A DNA stretch of 64,000 nt from Paraburkholderia panacisoli (GCF_008369935.1 NZ_VTUZ01000028.1:62001-126000), one strand, 5' to 3'; counted from the first letter of the stretch, positions 45,986 to 55,375 are shown. Made by a program: numbers and translations. Notes: generated by a model from the letters alone, not told the origin.

Positions 45986-46264
45986 ATGAACAAGCAGGAA
46001 CTGGTGGATGCAGTCGCTGCGGCAACGGGGAACGGCAAGGCCGTCACTGGCGAGACGATTGACGCTGTGATTGCGGCGATCACTGGCGCGGTGACGATGG
46101 GCGATACTGTGCAACTGATCGGCTTCAGCGCGTTTTCTACTGGCGCGCGCGCCGCGCGGGTCGGTCGCAATCCGGCGACCGGCGTGGAAATCCAGATCCC
46201 AGCCGCAAAGACGGTGAAGTTCACGGCGGGCAAGGCATTCAAGGATGCGGTGAATGGCGCCTGA
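45986..46264 (+). CDS. HU-family DNA-binding protein
   Basis: A 92-residue HU/IHF-type nucleoid protein of usual length. MNKQELVDAVAAATG matches the canonical N-terminal helix; the beta-arm is VGRNPATGVEIQIPAAKTVKF (read in two parts) with the conserved RNPATG; the end is AGKAFKDAVNGA. AGGGGA precedes ATG 45986, better than ATG 45980. A decayed second copy lies at 50120-50227. A plasmid-borne HU may help compact or silence the replicon. Confidence 0.95.
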   Translation: MNKQELVDAVAAATGNGKAVTGETIDAVIAAITGAVTMGDTVQLIGFSAFSTGARAARVGRNPATGVEIQIPAAKTVKFTAGKAFKDAVNGA

Positions 46265-46567
46265 CAGCGGGCGACAGTCGTCGGCCGCAGACATGCCGGG
46301 GACTCCGTTTGCAGAACCGCCCCAGCCCGCGATTGGCGGTCGCAGCCAGATCTATGGTTCAAGCGGACGGTCTGGACCCGCCCCGATCGACCTGGTGAGT
46401 TGAGGAAATAACGTGATCCGGCCGTGGCCCCGCCACCGGCCGGATCTATGTAGATGTCCGTATGGGCAGGAAACGATCCCAGATTCGCCGGGAAGCGTTG
46501 TGCCCACCAATCGGTGCGCTGCTGCATTACCGGACGCGCATCGTGTGCGTCGTCGCTGAAGCGCGTG
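46265..46567. other. Intergenic stretch
   Basis: Nothing recognisable between the HU gene (plus) and the vapC gene (minus), which converge here. Confidence 0.4.
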
Positions 46568-46957
46568 CTAAACGTACCGTACCGGGGCGAAGTCGTACCG
46601 CTTTATCTGATCGTCGTGGGTCAACAACACGATTCCTTCTGCCATCGCCTGACCGACGAGAAGCCGGTCGAATGGATCTTTGTGAAGCTGTGGAAGCGCC
46701 GCTACTTCGAATGCATGCTGCGCTTCGATGGACAGTTCTTCATAACCAGCATCCAGCAGGTTCCTGCGAAGGACGCGTGCATCGACCTGAAAGTCGTCAC
46801 GTCCCAGCGCGCTCTTGATGACAATTTCCCAAATGCTCGCGACGCTGAAGTACAGGGTGTTGTCAGTGTCTTCGATGGCCGTGCGCGCTTCGCTGGGTAG
46901 GGAAGGATCATCAGCTGCAGCCCAGATCAACAGATGAGTGTCGAGTAACAACTTCAC
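46568..46957 (-). CDS. vapC: VapC-like PIN-domain toxin
   Basis: A 129-residue PIN-domain ribonuclease toxin. The first acidic residue is in MKLLLDTHLLIWAA, the conserved SVASIWEIVIKSALG carries the second (Glu), and KDPFDRLLVGQAMAEG with LLTHDDQIKRYD supplies the remaining acidic residues. All catalytic positions appear present, so it should be active. Its ATG overlaps the stop of the antitoxin gene by four bases, the normal antitoxin-first layout. Confidence 0.93.
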   Translation of the reverse strand: MKLLLDTHLLIWAAADDPSLPSEARTAIEDTDNTLYFSVASIWEIVIKSALGRDDFQVDARVLRRNLLDAGYEELSIEAQHAFEVAALPQLHKDPFDRLLVGQAMAEGIVLLTHDDQIKRYDFAPVRYV

Positions 46958-47205
46958 TTCGCTTTGCCCTCAAACATTTCGCTGATCTCGTCTGCTCCCA
47001 TTGTGTCGAAGTCCGCTGGTATCTTGATCTGACCTTTCATGAAGCCGATGCGCCGTGGTGGTTTCTCTGCTTCCACATCGATGCGCACTACCTTGACCAG
47101 CGGCTTGCCGGCCTTCGCGATCACGAACGGCTCGCCACCGCTCACCGTTTCCTCGATCAGCCGGGACAGATTGGTCTTGGCATCGTGCATGTTGTAGATC
47201 TGCAT
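46954..47205 (-). CDS. Phd/YefM-family antitoxin (VapB role)
   Basis: An 83-residue antitoxin. MQIYNMHDAKTNLSRLIE and GGEPFVIAKAGKPLVKVVRI form the Phd/YefM DNA-binding fold; the C-terminal tail (DFDTMGADEISEMFEGK) would wrap the toxin. It is translationally coupled to vapC. Two direct repeats overlap its promoter and are likely operators. Confidence 0.92.
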   Translation of the reverse strand: MQIYNMHDAKTNLSRLIEETVSGGEPFVIAKAGKPLVKVVRIDVEAEKPPRRIGFMKGQIKIPADFDTMGADEISEMFEGKAK

Positions 47206-47218
47206 AGCTGCCTCGCAA

Positions 47219-47243
47219 AACTTAGTTTATTGAACTTAGTTTA
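47219..47243. promoter_or_regulatory. Direct repeats upstream of the antitoxin gene
   Basis: AACTTAGTTTA occurs at 47219-47229 and 47233-47243, 14 bases apart, immediately upstream of the antitoxin start. The position fits an autoregulatory operator or promoter for the toxin-antitoxin operon. Confidence 0.55.
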
Positions 47244-47288
47244 AGCCGACTCTCGCGTTATTGCAAACATCAGTCAAATGAATGCGGA

Positions 47289-47627
47289 TTGACAGGCCCG
47301 CTTGTCTGTAGTCCGCTCGACGAGGCACAGGAGGATACGAAGGATCTGCGTCGATACATCCTCAAAACCTTCGGTGCTGAGACGTGGAAGCAAACGTCGG
47401 CAGAATTGGCCGTCACGTTTGGCAATATCAGGCAGATCCCGCAGAGCGGATATGTTCCGGCGGAGCTTTCAGATTTCGGCGGTCTGAATTTCCGGGAAGC
47501 GTTGAGCGGGCAGAATCGGGTGATATATGAGGTGCGCGACGACACGATTTACATTCACGTCGTCACCGATACGCGCCGCGATCTACGCACGCTTCTACAG
47601 AAACGACTATTGCGTTCTCGCTGGTGA
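47289..47627 (+). CDS. ParE/RelE-superfamily toxin-like protein without visible antitoxin
   Basis: About 112 residues of the ParE/RelE fold: SPLDEAQEDTKDLRRYILKTFG, then GYVPAELSDFGGLNFREALSGQNRVIYEV and IYIHVVTDTRRDLRTLLQKRLLR. The C-terminal strands and basic tail are complete. The 5' end is doubtful: the only in-frame start is a TTG, and a nearby ATG (47278) is in another frame. No antitoxin gene lies before or after it, and the upstream 83 bases are shared with the divergent vapBC promoter. It may have lost its antitoxin and first codons. Confidence 0.7.
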   Translation: MTGPLVCSPLDEAQEDTKDLRRYILKTFGAETWKQTSAELAVTFGNIRQIPQSGYVPAELSDFGGLNFREALSGQNRVIYEVRDDTIYIHVVTDTRRDLRTLLQKRLLRSRW

Positions 47628-47960
47628 ATCCAGTCTTACTGGTGTTTTCACGCTGCAGTGCCGGGCACACGCTTACTCCCGAAAAAAGCTCACCATCGTG
47701 AGGGATGTTGATTTTCAATAAGCAACTAACCGTCTATGCCGGCTACGTTCACCACAAAACACAAAACCGCCTGCAACGCAACGGCAGCTCGGACAATCAC
47801 GAGCAGCTCCGTCGCTTGGGCGATTGTCGATAACGGACTCCTTGTTCGGCTGAATCGTTGCGTCATTGGCGATTGCGCTGCTTTCAACTTCTGGTAGATT
47901 GACCGCTGCGCGCCACAGTACAAATAGAAACGCCGCGAATGATATTCGTCGAGGTGCGTC
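47628..47960. other. Intergenic stretch
   Basis: No gene recognised. GAGGTG near 47950 serves the DUF1488 gene. Confidence 0.4.
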
Positions 47961-48230
47961 ATGCAAGTTCTTGACCGCGTGCCCGCCGTCTCGCCGGACG
48001 GACACGCCGTGGTTTTTATGCTGTCAATCCGCGGGCGCGAGGTCGAAGGCGCGGTTGCACTTGATGCACTCGAAGAACACTTCTGGCTGCCGGGCGGCGC
48101 CGAAGCGGCGCGCACACTCAGGACATTTAAAAACGGTCGCAGCCGCATTGTCGCGGCCGCACAAAGAAAGTTACTTGCGCGGCCCGACGAGCCGCTGCGG
48201 CTGACCGTCAACCACTTCGTGACCCGATAG
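47961..48230 (+). CDS. DUF1488-family protein
   Basis: An 89-residue protein: VVFMLSIRGREVEGAVALDALEEHFWLP, then RTFKNGRSRIVAAAQRKL and PLRLTVNHF. This matches my memory of DUF1488 proteins, small proteins of unknown function common in Burkholderiales replicons. ATG 47961 has GAGGTG about six bases upstream. It is complete. Confidence 0.72.
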   Translation: MQVLDRVPAVSPDGHAVVFMLSIRGREVEGAVALDALEEHFWLPGGAEAARTLRTFKNGRSRIVAAAQRKLLARPDEPLRLTVNHFVTR

Positions 48231-48446
48231 CCGACCGTTGGCTGGCGATGAGTGTTGCGTCGATGTGCGTCTGATGAATGCACGAAAAAGCACGATCGTT
48301 CATGTCGAGGCTTTTTTGAAATGTCGGGGGCTGGGCTAATTAGAGATGTCTGATCTCAGGGGTTGGTGTGGAGTCTGTCTTTCACGGGTTTCAACTCATG
48401 CGGTGTTGAAGGACTGCTTATGAATGGGCAGGGCGTGTCAGTCCGT

Positions 48447-49634
48447 TCAGTGTGCCCTTGCAGACCGACGGCCTGGTTTTGATGCTGCCGTTGGCTGTTT
48501 TGGGTGTTGCGTGGCGAGCTGCAGGATCGTTTCATTCAGATCGGTTTGCGTGAATGCGCGCAGCTTCTTCGTGCCGGGCGAGGCTGCCGGTTTGCGTACC
48601 GCCGCACCGCGATTCGTGCGTGACGGCGAGCCCGAAACACGACGGTTATCGCGCTGCGCCTGCATCGCCTGCGCGACCTGCAGCGCATGACCCAGCCGCT
48701 TGTGCTCAACGACCGCCCCCTGGTCGATCTCCGCGAGCTTGTCGTACGGCACACAGGGCAGCGCCACGCCACCGGCACGCAGTTCGATGCGACCGTCCGG
48801 GTACTCCCATACGTCGATGTAGTGGCCGATCAGCCGGCGCGTAGCCGGTGTGTCCTCCAGCAGCCAGATCATGAGGTCATTCAGCACCGTCAGCGATTCC
48901 GACACCTTGCGCATCACCCGCCAGGTCAGGATTGCATCGAGATCCTCATCGTCACGCAGCGGCCGGTGCGCGTCGAACGTGCTCCGCGGCGGCTTCGAGA
49001 AGTGCGCGTTGTAGGCAGCCATGAAGGCGGGCGCCCAGGCATTTGCCGCTTCCATGGTCTGGATGCCGCGCAGCCGCAACTCCTTTACCAGCCGGTCCTG
49101 CAGCGTCAGGTTGGCGCGCTCCACGCGCCCCTTGGCGGGGCTTGAGTTCGCGCAGAAGGTGTCGATATTGAGCTCGTACATCGCCCGGCCAAACTGCGTG
49201 ACGCCCCGCGCGCCGGTGCGGCTGTACGTTGGCCGGAATACGCTGGCCCGATCGCTGTAGAACGCCACCGGTTTGCCATGGCGTTCGAGGTACGCCCGCG
49301 TCGCCTCAAAATAGCTGAAGGTCGATTCCGTGGCCGTGAAATGCAGCGCCATCAGCCGGCTGGTGGCGTCGTCGACATACACCAGCAGCGTGCAGGCCGG
49401 CGCCCGGTCCTCGAACCACCGGTGGTCGCTGCCGTCGATCTGCACCAGTTCGCCGAGGCACGCGCGCCGGGCACGCGGCTGGTGGATCTTCGGTGGCCGT
49501 TGCCGGCGCGGCACCCACAGCCCGGCATCGCGCATCCAGGGGTAATCGTCCTTTTCGTGCAATTTCTGACGGTCATCACCCGCAGAGCCCCGTCCGGCAA
49601 GGATCTCCTGTGCTGCAACATTTCCTCGAAACAC
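48447..49634 (-). pseudogene. ISNCY-family transposase, probably N-terminally truncated
   Basis: A 395-residue frame carrying a DDE integrase-like core: LVQIDGSDHRWFEDR (first Asp), LLVYVDDATSRLMALHF, KPVAFYSDRASVFRPT (second Asp), and FCANSSPAKGRVERANLTLQDRLVKELRL (Glu). A C-terminal beta domain and a basic tail (GRRSARAH) follow. The first ~25 residues do not resemble the family, and the HTH region expected before WMRDAGLWVPRR is missing. A 30-base piece of the 5' end is duplicated in inverted orientation at 49682-49711, marking a rearrangement at the truncated end. Confidence 0.78.
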
Positions 49635-49711
49635 GCATTCACCAAGCCTTTGATAAATAAGCGTTTTTAGACACTAACCGCCAGAAATTGCACGAAAAGG
49701 ACGATTACCCC
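49539..49711. repeat. 30-bp perfect inverted repeat at the broken 5' end of the ISNCY gene
   Basis: The 30 bases at 49539-49568 recur as an exact reverse complement at 49682-49711, with a 113-base spacer. Each arm can encode the peptide KLHEKDDYP, so the second arm is a coding fragment copied in inverted orientation rather than a natural IS terminus. Confidence 0.85.
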
Positions 49712-50119
49712 TTCACCAACGAGATAGAACGGTTACATCGCGAGATTGCCTATCAATCGGCTCTTGAAAGCACTGGCCACCACTGGCTCTGGCCGAAAGC
49801 GGCGAATCCGTGGTCTCAGCTTGGCCCTGCGGGAGTTACCCGGTCTGCTTGCCACGGACCGGACCATGCCAGGAATGGACGCTGAATTCACATGGCAATG
49901 GTGCGCAATCCGGGCGCGCAGCCTGCGGACACGCGACCGGTGACGGGATGTGACCGGACCGTACGCGGCACGCGGGGCACGCGCACGAGAAAACGCGGAA
50001 CAGGCAGAGCAAGGCGTATCTGACGTGCGCGTCAACCCTTCGCCGCAGGCGCTTCAGTCTCGGCACGGGCAAGTTTCCTCAGCCGGTATCAACGGCCGGG
50101 CATCGGACACCCCATAGAT

Positions 50120-50227
50120 CGGGTCGGACGTAACGCGGCAACTGGCGCCGAAATCCAGCGTCCGGCCGCGACGACCATCAAGTTCACGGCGGGCAAGGCG
50201 TTCAAGCACGCGGTGAACGGCGCCTGA
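50120..50227 (+). pseudogene. HU-family C-terminal remnant
   Basis: A 35-codon fragment reading RVGRNAATGAEIQRPAAT and ending KAFKHAVNGA, clearly the beta-arm and C-terminus of an HU protein. It is close to, but not identical with, the intact HU gene at 45986. The N-terminal half is absent, and the preceding sequence is non-coding. Confidence 0.85.
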
Positions 50228-50289
50228 GAACCGAACGCCGCCGGTCGCCGACAGGCCGGGGCCCCATCTCGGGACCCGCCGCTGTCGGT

Positions 50290-50694
50290 CGACGCGAGAG
50301 CGTGTTCGCCATGCGTGCGCTCGCGGCCCGCGAGCGTGTGCTCGAGGACAAGGGTGAGATCACGGCTGGCGCGACGCCGTTCGCGGGCATCGGCGAGAAA
50401 GTGTCGTAGGACATACGTTCCTCTTCGGCCTGTCGGACCACGCGTCATTGATGGCAGCCGCGGCGGCAACAGCGCAGGGTGGCAGAATCACGCGTGCGCG
50501 CCTAATTGCGAGACCATCGAAGACGGCGATCGCATTTACATTCACACACCGCGCGCAATCGAGCTGGGTAAAGAACTGTTCATTGAATATCCGCTGGCCA
50601 TTGATACCCTTCGGATGAAGAGGTCCGGGCCCAGTACGCGTGCCGGTGTACTGCCGCGGAGTGTCGTCAGTCGATGCTGGCGGACGCGGTTTGA
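50290..50694 (+). pseudogene. SET-domain lysine methyltransferase remnant
   Basis: Pieces of a SET-domain protein in several frames. The first is ESVFAMRALAARERVLE and GEITAG (50290-50409, then a stop). The second is VIDGSRGGNSAGWQNHACAP with NCETIEDGDRIYIH and GKELFIEYP, carrying the NHAC substrate/SAM motif. The third is a Cys-rich post-SET tail YACRCTAAECRQSML ending at 50694. Frame changes between the pieces mean no full protein can be made. Confidence 0.8.
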
Positions 50695-51593
50695 ACAGAA
50701 GAATGCAGGAAGGAAAGGGCCATCGTTGCTACCCGGATTGCGGCTTTGTCCCGAAACCGCCGGATGATAGCGTTGTCCGGATTGGCGCGGATGCGGCTTT
50801 TCATCTCGAATGTGGTAAAACCGGCATTGCAAGGAGAGGCAGGCAACGGACCTTCCGGCGCCGGGACAAAGAAAACAGATGACACTGGATCTCGACGATG
50901 TCTAGCGGCATCGATGGGAGCGCCTCGTCTGCCGAATCAGGAGAGCAGCCTTATGCAGAAGCGGGAATTCACACGAAAGACCCCCTTGCGTCTTACAGGT
51001 CGATGGATGCAACGCAGCTTTATGTTCGGCGTCCGAAAGAGATAAGGGCACACGAGATCAGGCGAATTGGAAAGATTCACGCCGAGCGGATTTTTCGGTT
51101 GACTTCCCAAAGTGTCTCCTCCAGCAGACGTCCCGGCTACATTTCAGTAAAGAATTTTTCGCATGAGCTCCCGCGCTGCCACGGCTGATGCCTGCCGTCT
51201 GCTGAAATTCGGTATTGCCCATAGTCATTTCAGCGTGCAGGGCGAACCGCCACAGTGGCGCTTGCTCGGCTTGCGGGATCGTCGATTACCGCTATCAGGT
51301 TGGCGAGGTTGTGTTTACGTCGCGGTGATAGAGGTTGCCTTTTCCTCGTCGATCGCACCAGACCATCGCGCTGCTCCATTTTCAGTCACTTAAGAGTGTC
51401 CCTTCCGCGCGTCACTCAGGTTTACAACGGCTGGGTGGTGACTACACTTGCTAGTAGTCGCGATACTCCAGATACGCGGCCCCTCATTTACTTCTGCGCC
51501 CTACACGTTGCCCGGGAGCGCAGCTACACTGCTCTATGCTTTGTTCATACGGCATGCGCGGTTCGCTAGTTCATCAAACAGGAGAACGACATC
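50695..51593. other. Intergenic stretch
   Basis: No convincing gene. Open frames of 70-100 codons are present but overlap and lack motifs. It probably contains decayed sequence like the flanking remnants. Confidence 0.4.
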
Positions 51594-51884
51594 ATGCAAA
51601 CTGTTTTAAGAAGATATTCAGGAAAGGGTGCCAAGGAGTTGTTCGATGTGCTGGAGAAGCACACGGCGGACGTCGAAGAACTGATGCGGACGGTCAAAGG
51701 TTTCGTGGGCTACACCCTCGCCCGCAGTGGCGATGGCGGGTTCTCGGTGACTGTGTGCAACGACAAGGCGGGCGTTGATGAAAGCGTGCAGAAGGCAAAG
51801 GACTGGATAGCGAAGAACGCCGGAAGCACGGGTGTGTCCGGACCGGAGGTATCTGCGGGATCAGTCATCCTGTATGTGAAGTAA
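51594..51884 (+). CDS. Small ABM/dimeric alpha-beta barrel-like protein
   Basis: A 96-residue protein: MQTVLRRYSGKGAKELFDVLEKHTADVEELM, then VKGFVGYTLARSGDGGFSVTVCND and VQKAKDWIAKN. The alternation of a self-association helix and a strand with GF-GYTLAR resembles antibiotic-biosynthesis-monooxygenase-type dimeric barrels. GGAGAA lies eight bases before ATG 51594. It is complete and probably monocistronic. Substrate and role are unknown. Confidence 0.65.
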   Translation: MQTVLRRYSGKGAKELFDVLEKHTADVEELMRTVKGFVGYTLARSGDGGFSVTVCNDKAGVDESVQKAKDWIAKNAGSTGVSGPEVSAGSVILYVK

Positions 51885-52184
51885 CCTCGCGTTGAGACTA
51901 ATCATGCTTGCGTCCGCGTGACGATAAGCTTAGCTGTGCGCGTGTGCTCCGCAACGGCCGACGAACGGACGTCAAAGCGTCGCTTTTGCGACCGACCCGT
52001 GTCTGCCAAGGGAGCAGACGGTCGTGAATCTTGTGTGCAACTGTCTTTCCAGTCAAGCCGTGTGGATGGATTCTTCCCATGGCTCTCCTGTTTTTGCGAT
52101 GACGTTGAGGATAGTTAGCAGCTTTCGCATGGATCGACAACCTTACGTCCGCCTGGCTTTGGAGCGAAGCGGCCAGGGGCAGTG
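51885..52184. other. Intergenic stretch
   Basis: Nothing recognised; the converging genes on either side end here. Confidence 0.4.
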
Positions 52185-53531
52185 TCATTTGCCTGTCTGC
52201 GCGTTGTCTGCCGATTTAACGTTGTCGCGCGGCGCTACTCGCCAGACAGCGTTACCTACGTCGTCAGCCACGAGCAATGCCCCATGCGCGTCCAGCGCGA
52301 CGCCAACGGGTCGACCCACGGCGTGGCCGTCCGCCGTCAGAAAGCCGCTCAGGAAATCCTCAGGTGCGCCGACAGGTTTTCCATCGACAAATGGCACGAA
52401 CACCACTTTGTAGCCGGCGTGCGGCTTACGGTTCCATGATCCATGCTGGCCAATAAATGCGCCTCCACGATAATGAGCCGGGAACAGCGTCCGGTCGTAA
52501 AAGACAAGACCTAGCGAAGCGGTATGATTGCCGAGGGCGTAGTCAGGCGCAATGGCCTTTGCAACCAGATCAGGGCGTTGAGGTTTGACGCGGGTGTCGA
52601 TGTGCCGCCCATAATAGCTGTACGGAAAGCCATAGAAGCCTCCATCTTCCACAGCGGTCATGTAGTCCGGAACAAGGTTGTTGCCGAGATCGTCCCGCTC
52701 GTTCACTGCCGTCCACAACGCGCCGCTGTCCGGTTGCCAGGAAAGTCCGTTGGCGTTGCGCAAACCTGTCGCATAGGGCCGCAAGCGGCCGGTGTCGATG
52801 TCGAACACGAGGATTCGCGCTCGACCTTCTTCGGCGTCGATTCCATTTTCGGCTGCGTTGCTGTTCGATCCCACCGTGATGTACAGACGCTTGCCGGAGC
52901 GGTCGGCGAGAACATTTTTTGTCCAGTGATGGTTGATCGGGCCGGCAGGCAGGTCGTCAACCTTGACGCCGGGGCTTGCGATCGAGGTAGCGCCTGTCAC
53001 ATAGTCAAAACGCAGCAGAGCGTCTGTATCGGCAACGTAGAGTCGATTGCCAATGAGCGCCATTCCGAACGGCGAGTGCAGGCCACGCAGAAACACAGTT
53101 TGCATTTGGGCGACCCCGCTGCCGTTCGCATCGCGCAGGAGCACGATGCAATCAGGGCTCGGCACACCGGCGCCTGCGCGCTTCATAACCTGCCGTCTGA
53201 TCCAACCGAATATGCCACTTCCTTCATCGTGTTCTTCAGGCGCGTCGCTTTCCGCCGCGAGTACGTCACCGTTGGGCAACGTGTAAAGCCAGCGCGGGTG
53301 CGCGAGACCACTGGCAAACTCGGTGACGGCAAAACCGGGGGGAGCGGTGGGCAGAAAACCGGCAGGGTGCGCCTGAACGGGCGCAATGTTGACCATGGGA
53401 ATCAACGGCGATTCTGGATCCGGCATGGCGGGCGACGCGCCGAAGCCCAGATCGCTTGAGCTTGATGATCCGATCGCGCAGGAGGCCAGCGGCAAAACCA
53501 TCGAAACAGCCAGACGATTTAACAGGCGCAT
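52185..53531 (-). CDS. PQQ-dependent sugar (sorbosone-type) dehydrogenase lipoprotein
   Basis: A 448-residue periplasmic lipoprotein with lipobox LASC. It has the six-bladed propeller pattern of soluble glucose/sorbosone dehydrogenases: ASGLAHPRWLYTLPNGDVLAAE, LRGLHSPFGMALIGNRLYVADTD, GPINHHWTKNVLADRSGKRLYITVGSN (catalytic-His context), ARILVFDIDTGRLRPYATGLRNANGLSW, and GAFIGQHGSWNR. It should oxidise an aldose or sorbosone-like substrate with PQQ. ATG 53531 has CGGGAA upstream; an upstream in-frame start 23 codons earlier is less likely because it would bury the lipoprotein signal. No PQQ synthesis genes are in the window. Confidence 0.85.
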   Translation of the reverse strand: MRLLNRLAVSMVLPLASCAIGSSSSSDLGFGASPAMPDPESPLIPMVNIAPVQAHPAGFLPTAPPGFAVTEFASGLAHPRWLYTLPNGDVLAAESDAPEEHDEGSGIFGWIRRQVMKRAGAGVPSPDCIVLLRDANGSGVAQMQTVFLRGLHSPFGMALIGNRLYVADTDALLRFDYVTGATSIASPGVKVDDLPAGPINHHWTKNVLADRSGKRLYITVGSNSNAAENGIDAEEGRARILVFDIDTGRLRPYATGLRNANGLSWQPDSGALWTAVNERDDLGNNLVPDYMTAVEDGGFYGFPYSYYGRHIDTRVKPQRPDLVAKAIAPDYALGNHTASLGLVFYDRTLFPAHYRGGAFIGQHGSWNRKPHAGYKVVFVPFVDGKPVGAPEDFLSGFLTADGHAVGRPVGVALDAHGALLVADDVGNAVWRVAPRDNVKSADNAQTGK

Positions 53532-53821
53532 ATGGGTTCCCGGTGATGAGCGTTGGCTAATGGTGTTTGGGAGGAATAGCAAGAAACCAGCCTGAGACAT
53601 TGCGTGCTAAGGCGCAAACTACTCCACGGATTCGATCGAAAGACCTCGGCTCCCCGGCTTCCTGGTGTTGTTGGACGTTGCCTTGCCGGCCATAACGAAA
53701 CGACAGCGGAAGGCAAGCATCCCGACCGCCCCTGCCGAGCATTGACTTATTGAGATGGCCACCCCCGCCTCACGAGCGGCTTACCCTTGCGGATTATTTC
53801 CTCACGCGGAAAAGCCATCAT

Positions 53822-53960
53822 GCAACAGTCACGCTTGTTGGGATTGATCTCGGCAAGCACTCCTTTCACCTTCACGGAAAGGTGGCAAGGTTGAGCCACA
53901 TGCAGACGCCATCAGCCTGGCTCACCGACCGTCGCTGCATGCCGTACTGCTTCACATGTC
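53822..53960 (+). pseudogene. IS110-family transposase N-terminal remnant
   Basis: ATVTLVGIDLGKHSFHLHG is the unmistakable N-terminus (first catalytic Asp in GIDLGKHSFHLHG) of an IS110 transposase. A second piece in another frame resembles the later D-A-E-A-I region (ADAISLAHRPSLHAV). The rest is gone. This belongs to a different subgroup from the intact IS110 at 42729. Confidence 0.72.
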
Positions 53961-54116
53961 TCGTGCGAAATGACGCAGACGTGTCGGCTCGTCGCTGGAA
54001 ACGCGAGTGGCTTGATCCGACAGCCGAATTCGGTCGCGTACACCACAGGCTCTTGGAAACGGTGCCAGCGTCCGTGTTCCGGCTATCAAATCATTTCGAC
54101 GCCGCGCATCGGGCGA

Positions 54117-54362
54117 TCAGCCGCTACCGCAGAAGATGCTTGTTCCAGACGGCCGGCCGGCTGCGCTTCCGACGCCGTGCAAGGAGACCGGAGAGTCGCG
54201 GCGAATCGTGTCCAGATAATCCGGCGCACGACCGCCGCCCATATAGTTCTCAGTGTGAACGTCAAACCAGGCGACATTGGCCGCGTGTCGATCACCGGCT
54301 GATGCGATACGGCGCGCCTGCCGGAGCGCCAGTCTGGTTAGCCGCCGAGCGCCGAATTTCAT
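54117..54362 (-). pseudogene. DUF692 (MbnB-like) N-terminal remnant
   Basis: The minus strand reads VAWFDVHTENYMGGG followed by RRDSPVSLHGVG, the start of DUF692 proteins (multinuclear iron enzymes such as MbnB that modify peptides). The Glu/His metal-ligand residues HTEN and LHG are visible. The frame ends after about 80 residues of a normal ~280. No intact DUF692 partner genes are nearby. Confidence 0.65.
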
Positions 54363-54577
54363 TAATCCCTTTTATCAACTCTTTCAAAAACAGCAATATG
54401 TTCCTTCTTTGCTGGCATTACGTAAATTGTACTTTTATAGTATTTTATCGATATATTAATGTATCTTGACTAAATGCTTTAATGCTGTACGCTGAGAGAT
54501 GTTGATGCGGCGCAGCATGAAAAAAACGTGACCATGCTCCACCGTCCGCGTGACACCTATTCCATATTGGAGGCAGA

Positions 54578-55147
54578 ATGTTTTTTTACTCGCAGCAGCA
54601 GATCTCAGACATTAATAAAGCAAACTATCAGTCGCTTGTAAATCTGGTCGGAAAATGCATGAACGGGTACCAGAAACTGGCGGAGCTGAACATGCAAACG
54701 GTCAGAACGATTATCGACGAAAGCAACAATTTTCCGACGGATGAGATCTCGGAAAAATCCGATAATCTTCCAGAATGGCAATCCAGCATGCTGACTCAAT
54801 TCCCTGAAAAGGCAGCCTCCTATAACCGTCATTTCCGCTCAATAATGCTGTCGACCGGCGCCGAAGTCATGCGGGAAACCCGACGCCAGTACGAAAGTCG
54901 TGGAAATCAGGTCGACGCGATTTTCGAGGAGGCGATAGAAAAGGCGACAGCGGCGACGGCCAGAGCAGTTGAGAGGCTGGCGGCCAACGTCGTTCAGCCC
55001 GCACAGGACTCGTTTGACGCCACCGTGAAAGTGGAGGAGCGCTCTTCATCGGAAGCCTTTGCGCAAGGGACAAAAGCGGGCGACGATGTCGTAGCCGCGA
55101 TTGAAGCCCCGGTGGAGACACATACGAAATCAGCCAACAAGCGTTAA
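54578..55147 (+). CDS. Phasin family protein
   Basis: A 189-residue granule-surface protein that coats polyhydroxyalkanoate inclusions. The N-terminus MFFYSQQQISDINKANYQSLVNLVGKCMNGYQKLAELNMQ (read in parts) matches the phasin_2 pattern, followed by long amphipathic helices and an Ala/Glu-rich tail (SSSEAFAQGTKAGDD). GGAGG lies about six bases before ATG 54578. The upstream 100 bases are unusually AT-rich for this replicon. A PHB-depolymerase-like remnant follows, indicating a former PHA module. Confidence 0.85.
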   Translation: MFFYSQQQISDINKANYQSLVNLVGKCMNGYQKLAELNMQTVRTIIDESNNFPTDEISEKSDNLPEWQSSMLTQFPEKAASYNRHFRSIMLSTGAEVMRETRRQYESRGNQVDAIFEEAIEKATAATARAVERLAANVVQPAQDSFDATVKVEERSSSEAFAQGTKAGDDVVAAIEAPVETHTKSANKR

Positions 55148-55375
55148 GCGACGCATTTTACCCCGTGGATAACCGGTTTCCAGGTAGACGAGACCCGCAG
55201 ACGCAGGTTTTATTTTGTTTGTATCTGGAGCACGGCCGCCGTCAGACAGAAAGGCGTCGCGAACAGTTTCAATCCGTTTATACTCGCCCAAGACCTCACG
55301 CTCGCGCTTTTCGTGCATGGGCCGGTGTAAGCAGTCGCCAGATTCCTTCACCGAATGCCAGTTGTCATCTCTTCG

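Noticed and set aside
48290..48420. Possible IS terminus beyond the ISNCY gene (GAGATGTCTGATCTC dyad)
   Set aside because: No matching inverted repeat was found on the other side, so the element boundary cannot be claimed.
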